The notes below the pieces were generated by a model. That model did no database searches. It was not told the DNA's origin and saw nothing but the letters and a program-made list of their open reading frames with translations. Positions 14,592-25,708 of a DNA stretch of 40,000 nucleotides are shown here, in pieces (positions within the stretch are counted from its first letter, which is position 1; each line of letters starts with the position of its first letter). The stretch is from Botryococcus braunii (taxonomy: Eukaryota; Chlorophyta; Trebouxiophyceae). The stretch spans positions 420,258 to 460,257 of the forward strand of contig KV908341.1 of assembly GCA_002005505.1 (NCBI GenBank). The letters run 5' to 3'. Made by a program: the position numbers and the translations under genes.

Positions 14592-15470
14592 GAGTAGAGA
14601 TGTGAGTGGAAAGGTCGCATCAGGCAGATGGCGGACAAACACATCCAGTCATCACGATGGGTGACACGTAACCCGCATTCATTTCTTCATGGTTAGGTCC
14701 GGCTGGATCGCAGCAGTCAGTCAGCTGACACAGACACCTCTAGTCATCATGACGAGTAATGTGTAACGATCATTCATTCAGTTATCTATGTAAGGATTCT
14801 GCTTGTTGACCAACACGCCTGAAGCAGGCTCCCCCACGCAGCCTTGCATGTGGGGGACCATGTGACTGACCAGCGTTGCATCTGGAGAAAAACAACAACG
14901 ATCGCGAGTTTTGTATTGGCCGAAACACTCCGGTGTCCTGAGGCAGGAGTCAGTTAAGATGGCCTCTGTTCTCCCAATGGACCCCCTCCCCTTTTTTTTT
15001 GGCAGATGCAGTTCAATTTCCCATCCCCCCACTTTTCGCAAATGCAATAAAACTTCGTGAGCAACATGCTTGTATTGAAAGGGCGAAGAGCAAAGGGACT
15101 TGCAGACAGGGCGAGAAAGCGTCAGGCGGCGCACTGGGATTCCGACGACGTCAGTGTGCCAAAATAGGCCCATTCCCAACAGCAGCCAGGCGCGCATGCT
15201 GAGCACTGCTCCAGGTTTCTGAAGAAGGAAGATTGTCGGCAGCCAGATTAGGAATGATAAGCCTGTAACAAGCCAGATCCTGGGGCTGCACATTCCCTCT
15301 GAGCATAGGCGGAAGAGCAAGGCGAAGGTCGCCACTACTTGAAACATGCAGTAAATGGTAGCAGGATTGCGAAAGGATTCCTTCTGGTACTCAACGAATT
15401 GGGATTCGAGATGGCTCGAGGCAAAAGCCAGGGGTGAGGGAGGCACGGCAAGGTATGCTGGCAGAGCCAT
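12845..15470 (-). CDS. Multi-pass membrane protein, unknown family (copy 2)
   Basis: Exons on the minus strand are 15470-15135, 14065-13814 and 13264-12845 (336, 252 and 420 nt, the same lengths as copy 1), all phase 0, for about 335 residues. The protein differs from copy 1 by roughly 15 substitutions in exon 1, three in exon 2 and about nine in exon 3, mostly conservative (V/I, V/M, L/F). No stops or frameshifts occur in the exons. Splice sites match copy 1 in position (CCA|GTGCGC, CAG|ATG, AAG|GTAC, CAG|ACGCTG). The open frame of exon 1 runs on past 15135 to 14778, but that extension aligns to copy 1 only with indels and is taken as intron. Function unknown. Confidence 0.78.
13349..13454. 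repeat. (TG)n microsatellite in intron 2 of copy 2 gene
   Basis: About 105 bp of TG with a few CG steps near the right end, at the same site as the copy 1 array (5899-6030). It was therefore present before the duplication. Confidence 0.95.
14546..14591. repeat. (TTG)n microsatellite in intron 1 of copy 2 gene
   Basis: About 15 trinucleotide units sit after the flank that in copy 1 is followed by (GTTT)n. Some bases beside the copy 1 array, including its TCTTTCCTGATGCCTTCC stretch, are missing here. Confidence 0.93.
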
Positions 15471-16496
15471 GCCAGATCGCTAGCCTCAAAGTCACCTATC
15501 GTCAAGCAAAACACGCAGCCATGCGTCAGCAGCACTGAAAGTCATGATAATAGTGAGAGTCAAAGACATGCGGTGATATTGCCATGGAGAGCGACAAGGA
15601 TCGTTCCGTGGTCTTTCCAAATCACATGCTTTCCGCATTTACAACGGCTTTGATACAGAAATAGCCAGGGTAGCGCTGCCTGGTTGACATGTGTACAGTT
15701 TTGGTTGAGGTTGGGCTGTTCCAACTTGTGTTGTCCTTTGATTGGCACAAGATGCATGCATTCCAAAAAACCATCTGGATAATCTGATTTCCCTTCACCT
15801 AAAAGAGAACACTTGACTCCCACAGGCATTATGTGTGGGAACGTCTACGTTGTTGATACATTCAACAAGTATTTTCTCCTGCCGGGCAACTTACTTTGCA
15901 AAGAAATCTCTCGGCAATGGAGACACAAGCGGCGTCAGGGGTTTGCTTTCACTAGGCTTTTGCCGTCTCGGGACCGCAGCCAACGGTCCTGCAAATCAAT
16001 TAAGTATTTTGCGCAGCCCTAATTAGCACTAATCACCACGGGGGGAAGTGAACGTTTTAGGTTCACCCATGGGTAAGCGAGCAAACCCGTTGGGGTTTGG
16101 CAGATTGCTCCTTAAAAACACTGAGGCGATCCCTTTTGGAGCCTTTACCCCACGTCGGCTCACCACAGTGTTGCTCAGACATTGATTCAGACCGAGCTTT
16201 TACAAAACTGCGGCAGCAGCGTATGCGATACACGACATGTTAAATCGTGTATACGTATTCCTTCCCTGGGCACCACCACACATTGCAGGTCAAACCCAAT
16301 AGAGTCCGTGTATTCATTCTACCTAATGGCATATGCCAGAATTACAACCTGTTTCCAAGAATTTTCTTCTGTTTAACCCACCAATCCAACCTGACCAGGC
16401 TGCGCCGCGTTGAAAATTTATCCGGGATATCACAAGCCAAAAATCTGACCACGAATTCTTTTTGGGACCCTACACACGGAATTGACCCCACACACC
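15471..16496. other. Gene-free upstream part of duplication copy 2
   Basis: Counterpart of 8166-9204, with many substitutions and small indels and no conserved reading frame. No promoter element is identifiable. Confidence 0.55.
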
Positions 16497-16576
16497 AAAC
16501 ATTACGCCCGCGAACATTACGCCCCCGAACATTACACCGAATATTACGCCGGGCGAACATTACTCACCGAATAATT
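16497..16576. repeat. Minisatellite, 14-16 bp x 5, in a copy 2-specific insertion
   Basis: Five imperfect units of CGAACATTACGCCC lie at the right end of an insertion of about 165 bp (16413-16577) that is absent from copy 1 at about 9110. Confidence 0.85.
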
Positions 16577-16812
16577 GATTACTTACCATAGCGTCATGGC
16601 GTGAGAAGTGGCTCAAAGGGGCGTGCAAAGGTTTAGTTCATGCAAAAACTGTCCACGTGGGTAGGAAGGAAGGATTCCTGTATGGTTTCCGCGCGTAATC
16701 TGATTTTGCGCGTAGATTCGCTAGATCTACAGTCCTGTATGGATCTTCGACGTGGCAGCGCACCTGTGCAAGCGGACAGTGCCAGGCTGTCCACTGGATT
16801 TTAGTTTCGTTG

Positions 16813-18665
16813 GAAGGAAGGAAGGAATTACATCAACCCAGCCCAAAGGGCTGATGAGATGGAAAACCGAACACCGACACAGCAAGACACCGAGAGAAAC
16901 CAAACACAAACCCTAAGAATCAAGGCCAAACACAAACCCAAAGTACCGAGTGGGGAGCCAAGAGCACAAAGGAAGGGCATGAAAGCCCCAGGACACAAAG
17001 GAAGGGGCAGGAAAGCCCCAGGACACAGCCCAAGAGTGGGCAAGGGCCAGCAAAGGGCAAGACACAAACCTAAGACCGAAACTGAAAACAATCATAAATG
17101 AAGTTAACCACAGACTGAAGGTCATCTTGCCAGACGAACTGACGTAACGACCGAAAGGGGGAACGAAAAAGATGGGGGTAACGGTCCCGGATCGGCTGAA
17201 GGGCCGAACAGGAAAAGACAAGGTGGTGTTCATCACCCACCAAACCAGCCTGACACTGATCACAGAACCGGTGGGAACGGGGGATGCCCCGACGACGACC
17301 AGCATCAATAGGAAGGTTGTGAACCCCCATGCGGAATCGATGGAAAACCCTCAACTTGGAAACACTCATACGTAACCACAAAAGCCTAGAGAGAGTGGCG
17401 CGGGACGGTCTATTAAACCACCTAGAGTATGTGCAAAGCTGAGCCCGCTCAGACGGGCAGAGACGAGGAGAGACATGCAAGCCCTCCCAGGGTTGGCGGC
17501 CATGCCGACGCAAGAGGTCCCGAAGGGACGGCATATCAATCGGATGAGGGGCTTGACAATCTATCTGATAAGGATAGCCAACCTTAATAAGGGCCTTCAT
17601 GAAATACCCTGCCCAAGTGGGAGTACGGGTAGTGACGCCATAAAAGCACGAGTCGCGAAGAATCAAGGCATAAAGATGATCATGAGGCAAAGACACCAAC
17701 GAGTTCCAAAAGGTGGCCATACGCTTCAGCCAGTGATGAGCGAGGGGTTGAAGCCCCAACTCAGCTAACAAAATCGGGGTGGCCACCGAGGGGCGCACCC
17801 CTAACAACATCTTCAACATGAGCAAGTAACTAGACTCTAAGAGCTGAACAGAAGGGGCCGCAGCCGGTGAACGAAAAGAACGCCATCCCCAAATCTCACA
17901 TGCATATGACGCCGTGGGCACAACACACATGAGAATCAACTTAAGAAGAAGACCTATAGAGGCCGCGCACTGCAGGTTACCATACTTACGCATAAGGGAG
18001 CTCCACGTGGCCCACATTTTACCATTCAGCAGGCCAAAGGTGCCCCCCACACCCCCAACCGAGGATAAAATAACACCCAAGTATTTCTTAGTATATACAA
18101 CGGGAAGCGTGACCCCGTCACAAACCCACTGAAAGGAAGGGGGCGACTCGGGCGACGATGGAAAGACCATGACATCGGTCTTAATGGGATTAATACGCAT
18201 ATACGAAAAGCCACACCAATGAACAACGGCGTCAATGAGTTGTTGCAAGCCCTCTGCCGTTTCAGCAAGAAGTATCAAATCATCAGCGTACATTTGAGCC
18301 GGGACATGAGTCCCATCTCGAGTTTGGGGACCAACCCCAGGACAAGTAGCCCGAATCTGCCTAAGGAGCCCATCAGCATAAACCGTGAATAACGTGGGAC
18401 TAATCGGAGACCCCTGGGTAACCCCAGCACCCGAAGCGTGGAAAGATCCAGCCGTGCCCCCAGCAACAACCGTAAACCGAACACCATCATACGTGGACCG
18501 TACCGCGCGGATAAAACCTTCAGCCACCCCGAGGCGCCTGAGGGCCTCCCATAAGTAATGCCGAGGAACACGATCATAGGCTTTAGATAGATCTAAGAAA
18601 CAGCAATACAACGGGGCAGTGGGCGTAGCTCGTTGGTTCGTTCTCTCGTGCTGGGGACGGTCCCA
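16813..18665 (-). mobile_element. 5'-truncated LINE (non-LTR retrotransposon)
   Basis: The element is read on the minus strand. The coding part runs from about 18663 to the stop at 17070, and about 260 bp of 3' UTR ends in a (TTCC)n tail (16813-16828 on the plus strand). An in-frame stop just upstream of 18663 and the missing N-terminal half show 5' truncation, as is usual for LINE insertions. The 3' tail type is shared with the fragment at 2445. The retained frame has no internal stop, which suggests a recent insertion or a very recent parent. Confidence 0.9.
17070..18611 (-). CDS. LINE reverse transcriptase, partial, open
   Basis: The 513 codons counted from the first in-frame ATG contain reverse-transcriptase motif A (FLDLSKAYDRVP), motif B (GVTQGSPISPTLF), motif C (MYADDLILLA, with the catalytic DD), motif D (MRINPIKTDVMVF) and motif E (KYLGV). 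A C-terminal zinc-knuckle follows (CDQCQ...DEHHLVFSC). The frame extends upstream to about 18663 without a start codon. The endonuclease domain and first part of the RT domain expected in a full element are absent, so this is a dead 5'-truncated copy rather than a gene. Confidence 0.92.
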   Translation of the reverse strand: MYCCFLDLSKAYDRVPRHYLWEALRRLGVAEGFIRAVRSTYDGVRFTVVAGGTAGSFHASGAGVTQGSPISPTLFTVYADGLLRQIRATCPGVGPQTRDGTHVPAQMYADDLILLAETAEGLQQLIDAVVHWCGFSYMRINPIKTDVMVFPSSPESPPSFQWVCDGVTLPVVYTKKYLGVILSSVGGVGGTFGLLNGKMWATWSSLMRKYGNLQCAASIGLLLKLILMCVVPTASYACEIWGWRSFRSPAAAPSVQLLESSYLLMLKMLLGVRPSVATPILLAELGLQPLAHHWLKRMATFWNSLVSLPHDHLYALILRDSCFYGVTTRTPTWAGYFMKALIKVGYPYQIDCQAPHPIDMPSLRDLLRRHGRQPWEGLHVSPRLCPSERAQLCTYSRWFNRPSRATLSRLLWLRMSVSKLRVFHRFRMGVHNLPIDAGRRRGIPRSHRFCDQCQAGLVGDEHHLVFSCSALQPIRDRYPHLFRSPFRSLRQFVWQDDLQSVVNFIYDCFQFRS

Positions 18666-20129
18666 AAATTAACGGATGAATTTGGCCTGTACCGACGCAA
18701 ATCAACCGCGGAGGGGTGCACTGGAAGGTCGTTAACGAGTCTTCACGCGGGATTCCACCCCCTACTTCCATTCGGACAACCTGCAAATTGTTGACTAGGC
18801 TACCTTGCGCCCTAAAAAGATTTGCAGGCATCAGTTTGTGTCTGTTCTCAGCAAAGAGTAGGTGGTCCTCTGTGGGCGTGATAGAAAGGAAGGACCGACG
18901 CAGCGTCTCCCACCGACTAAACTGCGGAGGTAGATGTCAGACGATCACAAAGCCGATTGACATGACGTTCGCCTCAGGTAACAATTCTTGAGTTATTTCT
19001 TACGCTGTGCTTCTCTCTTACGTATATTGAACCATCACTGGCCCTGTCATGCAGGAAAAGGGGGCTCAGGGACAAGCCAGGATATCTATGCCAAGGCAAC
19101 TTCCGCAACTTCATGTGGAGGTAATTTTCCCTGGGGGTTGCCTCCAATTATTTTCTATTGAAGGACGAGAGGGAATGTTTATTAATACATCACCTGTCTC
19201 GCTCGTGGGAACACAGGGCAATTTGGCGAAATACAGGGACGGGATCTGTGCTTTGAAGAGTATAGCGCTAAAGAGACTGCCAGTATCACAGGATATGACG
19301 GTTTGCCCTGATTATGTCAAGTAATGTTCAATTGCCGGCTTTGGTGTCTTGGTGTGGCCTCATTTCAAACCGTGGCGCTTGTGCCAGGGCGCCGAACGCT
19401 TCCAAATCACCCCATAACTTCAAGGAATGCCCATGCCAGTCACAATCAATTATTAATTATATTGTATAGTAGAGTTCTGCTCCTTTCCAGAACTGCCTGG
19501 GCAACTTCCAGTGGGCATGACGAGTGTACAGGGCTAATGGGGTTATAAAACCTTGGGGCTGTCTGACACATTACGACCCCTTGGCTGGAAGAGCCCTTTC
19601 CCACAAAAGCCATCTAGCATTTTAACTCCAATCTGGGACACAGTTGCTTTCCTGTGAGAAATTTTCAACCACGGCATGCAGTCCACCGTAATCATGCACT
19701 GGATGCGACATATGACACTGCCACACATACTTGGAACGCTCATTACACATAAGGTGGGGTTGTACAATGGTGAGGGATGACTGGAAAGACCTGCATTTGC
19801 CAAAGCGGCGCATCTCGTGAGCACCATGTCATTAATTGGAGCGCCAGAGGATATCCTCCAAATTCATCCTTCCCCCATTTACCAGGCAGGAGAAAATATA
19901 ATGTCTTTTGAAACCCTTACACATGGATGCTCACGGGCTGCTGACCTTCCAAAAGTATTCTCAAAGCAAACCCTGAAGGTCTGCATGTCGTCTTGAAAGT
20001 GCAAACCTCCAGGTTTCCCATGGTGCCGTTAAAAGCGGTTCTCGCAAGATGTGCCCACTATGCTCTGACCACCCAATATACTATACAATTAGACACTATA
20101 CTATTAGACGCTAGACGTCAAGGCCATGA
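18666..20129. other. Intergenic, no supported gene
   Basis: This stretch lies between the LINE and the third membrane-protein paralog. The longest open frame (19049-19324, plus) has no recognisable features. The promoter of the gene at 20130 should lie at the right end, but nothing stands out apart from a short AT-rich direct repeat (ACTATAC..TTAGAC) around 20089-20112. Confidence 0.5.
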
Positions 20130-21908
20130 ATGGTTTTTGATCACCACTCTGGGGTTGCAGAGGCTACCAAAAGTACATATGCAGCGCTGATGGAATATTC
20201 CCCCCTGGCGTTTGCGTCCCGGAAATTGGAGGCGGCATTCCTCAGGGATCAGGATGCTCTTTTCACAGCTGTCTGCACGTACTTTTGGTACCTCAGCTTC
20301 TTTTCTGCCGGTACGCCTCTTTCCGTGCCTCAGGTTTTGTGCTGCCGGCGCACTGCCCCACCTCCTCCAGCTTGCTCTCTGTGCTGGATGTCCCTTGCTC
20401 CCCCCTTTCTCTTGTACTGCCGGCGCACCGCTCAACCTCTTCCAGCTTCCTCGCTGGGCTGGAGGTCCCTTGCGCCCCCCTTCTCTTGTACTGCGGGCGC
20501 ACTGCTCCACGTCTTCCCTTGCTCTCTGTGCCTGAGGTCCCTTGCTCCCTCGGTCTGCCAAGTTGCCCGCCAGTAGAGCTCTTTCCATCCAGCCCTCCTT
20601 TAAACACTCTCAAGGGGCATCTGCCACTCGAGAGGTCTCCATTTCTCAGCCGTCTTTTCTGTCTGGCAGGGGATGGCCCCTGGGCCAGTTTCTAACTTTT
20701 GAGCCTCTCCATTCTCTCCATTCTCTGTCTTCAATTCCACAATGAGAATGGTATCTGCTCGAGTGTTTGCCTTTATCGCTAGCTCGGAGTAAGGAAGCCT
20801 CGAGCGTCATGGAAAGGAAACCCCCAGGCTTCTGCACACAGCATTGTTGACAAAAGGTTTACAGATTACATATGCTTTTGCTTTTGCATTTGATGAAAAT
20901 GAGGCGTGTCAGATTCTCCACCCTCTCTAGGCAACTTCTCATTATGCTGATGTCTCAACGCTTGCGGACCCCCCCCCCCCTTCTCTCCTCCATTTTTTGG
21001 TCTTGAACACGCATCATTCTCTCCTCATTTTTTGTCTTGAATGCATCATTCTCTCCTCATTTTTTTGGTCCTGAATGCATCATTCTCTCCTCAATTTTGT
21101 CCTGAATGCATCATTCTCTCCTCATATTTTTGGTTTTGAACGCATCATGCTCTATTCATTTTTTGGTCTTGAATGCGTGTTCGCAGGCGTAGCCGGTGCA
21201 CAGTTGATACTGCTTGCGCCTCCAGGGCACAGATCCTCGCACAGAGCTGCACTGTCTGCGGCCTTGCGGTTCTGCGTGATGTCGTCGGCGCTCCTTTTCC
21301 GCAAGTTCTTCCCAAACGCGTTCCAAAAGCGCCTCCAGGAGCTCGTGTTCGGCATGCGGATGTACCTGACGGCGGCAGCAGTGTACGCGCTGCCGTCCGT
21401 ACCGCCTCTTGCAAACTCCACCTCGCTCTCCCACTTCCTCATCCACTTCGGCTTCCACAGCCACGCTTTTGCGCTCCTGGTCGCCGCCGTCACACACCCC
21501 CTCCGCTTGTTGCCTAACCTGGCAGCCCACCTGGCCATGCTGGGGCTGGTGAGCGCAGCAGGTGGGTCAGATTGTACCGCCCGGCTGTCGCCCTCCGCGG
21601 TAGAATTGTACCTCCCGCAGCTGGGTCGGCGCCTGGGTGTGCCAGCAGAGGATGCCACCGCCACATGCACCCATGTGAGGTACCGCGTCCAGCTGGCAAG
21701 CAGCATGGCCCTAGTGGCGGTTGCTCTTATGGCCGAGCTGTTCCAGAGGAGGGCTTTTTTGCTGTCCCGGTGGCAGTGCCTGGGCCAAAATGGTAAAGAG
21801 AAGGCCTGGAAGTGGCCCTTTGGGGACCCTCGTGGGGTTGTCATGCTGTGCGGTGTGGCAAGCTCAGTCGTTGGCTGCTCCTGCGTCATCTGGGAAACTT
21901 TTGCGTAG
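20130..21908 (+). CDS. Multi-pass membrane protein, third paralog
   Basis: Two exons, 20130-20310 and 21187-21908, join in phase 1 (GCCG|GTACGC ... TTCGCAG|GCGTAG), giving about 300 residues. It is a diverged relative of the two tandem genes. YSPLAFASRKLEAAF matches PPSPLAFASSHLESQF, LVFGMRMYLTAAAVYALPS matches LLLGMGLFWHAGVVGVPM, HFGFHSHAFALLV matches FIHGGGVHVAIVI, and ELFQRRAFL...WPFG matches EIKLRRTFL...WPLG. About six hydrophobic spans are visible. The intron position differs from the tandem copies. The function is not recognised, and no known domain, signal peptide or catalytic motif was seen. The start is the first ATG of the open frame; an upstream exon is possible. Confidence 0.78.
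20338..20556. repeat. Minisatellite, 74-75 bp x 3, intron of third paralog
   Basis: Units start at 20338, 20413 and 20487 with TGTACTGCCGGCGCACCGC-like sequence and continue as pyrimidine-rich DNA ending CCCTTGCTCCC. The first unit begins 27 bp after the exon 1 donor. Open frames in all directions here reflect the repeat. Confidence 0.88.
20969..21177. repeat. poly-C and minisatellite of 31-36 bp x 6 abutting splice acceptor
   Basis: Twelve C (20969-20980) are followed by six units starting at 20981, 21017, 21049, 21083, 21114 and 21148. Each reads like TTCTCTCCTCATTTTTTGG followed by TCTTGAATGCATCA. The last unit ends about 9 bp before the TTCGCAG acceptor of exon 2, so the array supplies the intron's pyrimidine tract. 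Confidence 0.92.
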
Positions 21909-21941
21909 GGGCTCACCCTGTTTCGGAAGAATTGTGGTTGG

Positions 21942-21943
<2 letters not shown>

Positions 21944-22017
<74 letters not shown>

Positions 22018-22032
22018 ACACACACACACACA
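21944..22032. repeat. (AC)n microsatellite just after third paralog
   Basis: About 89 bp of AC with a single T interruption, beginning 36 bp after the stop codon and so probably within the 3' UTR or flank. Confidence 0.95.
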
Positions 22033-25000
22033 GCGCAATAGATCGTGGCTGTACGGCAGTGGCCAGAACTGGCTTGTACTGCAGTAGTCAAACCTTAGTT
22101 GGCTTGCAAAACGTCCTTGCAAAGTAAAATATCAAGACTAGCTCGACCCTTTCGAACACTGACAAGGCATGGAAGAGACCAATGGTTGCTTTTGGAGGAG
22201 TACACTGCATGTAAGTAGGGGAGTCCCACCGGGATTTCACTAAGGTGGAACAATGCACTTGCACAAATAATTGTGGAAGTGCAAGAGGGACAACAGGATG
22301 CTGGGCTGTCCCTCTTGCTATGCAAACGTTTTTTTTTTTTCCTTTGCGGAGGAGACCAATTATAAACTCTGTCATCTTGTTTCGGATAAAGACTGCTGGC
22401 ATATGCCTGCTGGTGATTGTGGAAAACATCTGGGTTCCAGATAATAGTTGTGTAAAACCTGAAATCAGCGGTTTTAAGATTTCTTGGGCAATTTAGAGTA
22501 CAAAGTGAAGCAGGTATATCCGAACCGCAATCTAGCTGCAATCACAACAGTATGTGACACAAAATCGCCACTGTTGTTGTGTATGGAAGTAGTATTTGTT
22601 TGGCAACTTTTTATTTCCTTAATTGCTTTTTTAAAAAATTGAATTTTCTTTTTGTTCAAAACGATATTTACGTGTTGGTGACTGTGTACACTATCTAGTC
22701 GTCAGGCACAGAGATTTTTTTTTTTTTCACATTTTGTTTTGGGAATCCCAAGCCTAAACCCATGTGGGTCGGGACAAGTCAAGTTTTGAGGGACACGTCA
22801 ATTTTGACGGACAGAAGGGCACTCTGCATGCCCTTGGTCGCTAAGACCTCCTAACAATTTCCCCGGGAAATCTGTATGGGATATTTCCGCAGGGACTTAA
22901 GTAGTTGTGAGCATAAACCAATCCTCCATTGGGGTTGTTTCGGAGCTTATGTTTGCCGGTGATCTCCAGTAGACTATGTACATGTGGATTGCCGGATTTT
23001 AGTCTTGAGCCGCTAGGCTGCCTACCCTAAACAGGCCTAGGCTTAAGGGACAATGCAGTCCTTAGGCCTGTTTCATGTCCTCGTACTCGCGTCTGGGTTT
23101 TGGACGCCTATTCTGAGCAGGGGCTTTTGAGAGTGTCCCATCATGATGGGATGCATCCTGGTGGCCAAGGGATAGGATCGGATGGTGCTGAGCCAAAATA
23201 TCTGAATGGCAGCGCTGGGATGAGATATAGAGAAGAGAGGCAGGTGAGCACACACACAGGGCCTTGAGAGTGTCCAATCGTCTGGGCGACAGATGGGTAA
23301 TTCTGATTATGCTGAGCCAAAGTATTGAAAGGCCAGGATCAGAGAAGAGGCTTCAGTTGGGTACTAAAGCAGCAGTTATCACGTTTATGAGCTTGGAGTC
23401 GCGTCTGGGCAGGAACCCCACAACGAACTTTTGTTTTCCGTTGTAGGGGGATTAAACAAGTCTTTTACCTGCCAAAGAGCTGTGGGATGTGCAAATTCCA
23501 TGGCCAAGCAGGGAGACAGAGAGGATGTCTTTGCCCCACGTAGGTGCAACTTTAGAGAAAAAAAAAAATAAAAAAATAAGTTTGAAAAACCTCGCGTATC
23601 GTGGGTGTTGGGAAAAGACGTGACTTCCACGCCTCGAGTCCATTAACGGTTGAAATATGCATATGATCAAGAACTCGTGTATACTGGAAGACGTATCTTC
23701 CGCAATTGGCATGTCAGCTTTTGAGCAGCATGACAGCGGTAGTTTAAATGCGGGTAATGCAGTTGTAAGAAGCATGCAAAATTAATAGGAGATGTAGTCA
23801 ACGGCCAGTGACCATGATGTAAGATGCACCATACTGTTGCTTCTCTATATGACTACAGCGGACTTTCGTCATTTCTTCTGTAGGCATTTTCCACTTTTTG
23901 GGCTGCAGGCTTTGCATTTGCATGTAGTGAAGATTGAAAAGCGCATCATCATGGGACCTCTTCTGACATGTGAGGGTTCCAAAACGCTGTTTGCTACCTC
24001 ATATTGCATTGCCCCGGCTTCACTCTTAATTTTAAATGAGGTAGCGGGCCCCGGGATGGAGATAGAATTGGGGGAGGGCAGGGAGGAAGCAATATAGACA
24101 CTGGGCAAGACGAACTTGGCGTCGGCCCCCACTAACACATTAGGACTCAGCCTGTTCCCTGCCCCCAATAGGCCTGCACTACAATACAAAACATTGAGTG
24201 TATCAAGTTTATGGGCCGCACGCAGCAACTACTTGCCATATATACACTTCAATTCTTTCTTGACAGTGCCATGACCTCTATGTTGCCCATATTTCCAACA
24301 TAGAATTTGAGCCGGCCAATTTTTGCAGCTGAACAGTAATTTGACAAAGTACTGACAAAGTCTGAACTCACATGGAAACGGTGCCCACACTAGTGGCGTT
24401 TGTGGGACAAACGGTGGAGGACTCCTTCTATACCATGCGGAGTCACACGTGGATCATCAGCGTGCAGTCCTGACAAGGAGGACAATTGTTCCTTCCAAGC
24501 AGCCTAGCCTCTGCTTCATTCTAAAGCTAAGAACAATTTACGGCTGATCATTGCAGTTAATAGAACAACTTCTGCTGTTGGACAGACCCCTGATGTACCA
24601 ACAAAACATGCAATGAACTTAACCCTTACAACATGCATGTGCTGCCACCGGTGTCTCAAGTTAATTAAGACTTGAGGGCTACAGACAGGACTGGAAATGG
24701 ACCAAGAGTTTGGCCAACTCATCAATACGCCTCTGCTAAATGCTCCATATCATTGGTATAATACTGTGGTATCTGCGTCTGCCAAGCTGATGCAAGTGCA
24801 TAAGATGCCCAGAGACAGCCATATGACAGTGGTTATATTTAAAGTAGTGGCGTGCACTGCATGCAACGTATGAATGCAGGTGCATGTGCGAGGTAGATTG
24901 CCACCTATGTGTTGTCCTACCAGGCTTTCCAAGTGCAACATGCACGACGACTAGTCATCCACACCAGATCAGGTGATGTACAAAAATGATCAGTTGATGT

Positions 25001-25554
25001 GCAGGATGGAGACTAATAGGTTGTCAATAGCAAAAACCAGAGGAAGAGCCAAAGGGAAGGGCACGTGAGGCTGAAACGCAAAGAAGTTGCTTTCAATCCC
25101 GTAACTATGTTCACATGGAGCTTCTGTGAAAGAAGAGACATTCGGAATTAAACATTTAAAGCAGAAGGGGTCCGGGGATAATCAGCTTGGAAGCATTTAC
25201 TGATCGTGTAGTCAGATTTCTAAGGAAATTAACGTAGAATCCTTTACCATCATCAGGGGCAGGATCTCACAATATTCGTTTCCAAAACACAATAGTCAAT
25301 CTCAAAAAGACTGCGTTTTTACCAGATGGACAGGGGCTCCACTTTGTGCCGAGTCAAGATGTAAGGCTTGGAAAGTCCATCGCAACACTAGGCGAACAAC
25401 GAAACGTCGAGATTGACGGCTTGCAGGAAGAAACATCAGCAGCCAAGGTGCTCATGTCCCAACGACCGGACGTCCAGGAAGTGCTTCAAATCCCACCAAC
25501 ACCTAGATCCAACTCGAGGCGTCACGATTCATCCGGAGTGAGCTGCGCTGTCCG
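22033..25554. other. Gene-free interval with scattered hairpins
   Basis: No coding region is supported in 3.5 kb. Hairpins seen are 22281-22318 (perfect 12-bp arms GCAAGAGGGACA / TGTCCCTCTTGC), 23029-23073 (perfect 11-bp arms AAACAGGCCTA / TAGGCCTGTTT) and 23138-23153 (perfect 16-bp palindrome). An imperfect direct duplication covers about 23121-23240 and 23259-23355. T- and A-rich runs occur at 22330, 22713 and 23560. The plus-strand open frame 25346-25633 overlaps the HSP70 promoter and has no recognisable protein. Confidence 0.6.
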
Positions 25555-25574
25555 AGAAAGCTTTCGAAGGTTCT
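25555..25574 (+). promoter_or_regulatory. Heat-shock element-like site
   Basis: The four contiguous 5-bp units are AGAAA, GCTTT, CGAAG and GTTCT. Three fit the alternating nGAAn/nTTCn heat-shock-factor pattern in correct spacing; the second does not. The site is 50 bp upstream of a TATA box and about 135 bp upstream of the HSP70 start codon. Confidence 0.6.
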
Positions 25575-25623
25575 GGGTAAGATACATTGGCAAATCGACC
25601 CCCGTCGCGGTGTCCGTGGAAGA

Positions 25624-25631
25624 TATATATT
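25624..25631 (+). promoter_or_regulatory. TATA box of HSP70 gene
   Basis: TATATATT lies 78 bp upstream of the start codon, placing transcription start near 25655. Together with the upstream heat-shock-like element it forms a plausible inducible core promoter. Confidence 0.6.
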
Positions 25632-25708
25632 AGTGAGTTTTCCGATCGGACACATCATAACTCGGTATTTCAGTGCACATACTGTTTTAGATAAAAGATA
25701 ATAGCAAT

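Larger units (their letters stand above)
9941..16661. repeat. Segmental duplication, copy 2
   Basis: This is the direct tandem partner of 1936-9204, offset by about 8.0 kb at the left edge and 7.4 kb at the right edge because of indels. Copy 2 lacks the LINE piece and the 82-bp foldback of copy 1. It carries its own small palindromic additions (10374-10406, 10608-10645) and an insertion of about 165 bp near its right end (about 16413-16577). Apart from the gene at 12845-15470 I see no coding sequence in it. Confidence 0.93.

Noticed and set aside
20212..20695. Several overlapping open frames in the third paralog's intron
   Set aside because: They come from the 74-75 bp minisatellite, whose units keep many frames open; only the first 181 nt have paralog support.
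25346..25633. 95-codon plus-strand frame upstream of HSP70
   Set aside because: It overlaps the heat-shock-like element and the TATA box and has no recognisable protein features, so chance is more likely than a gene.
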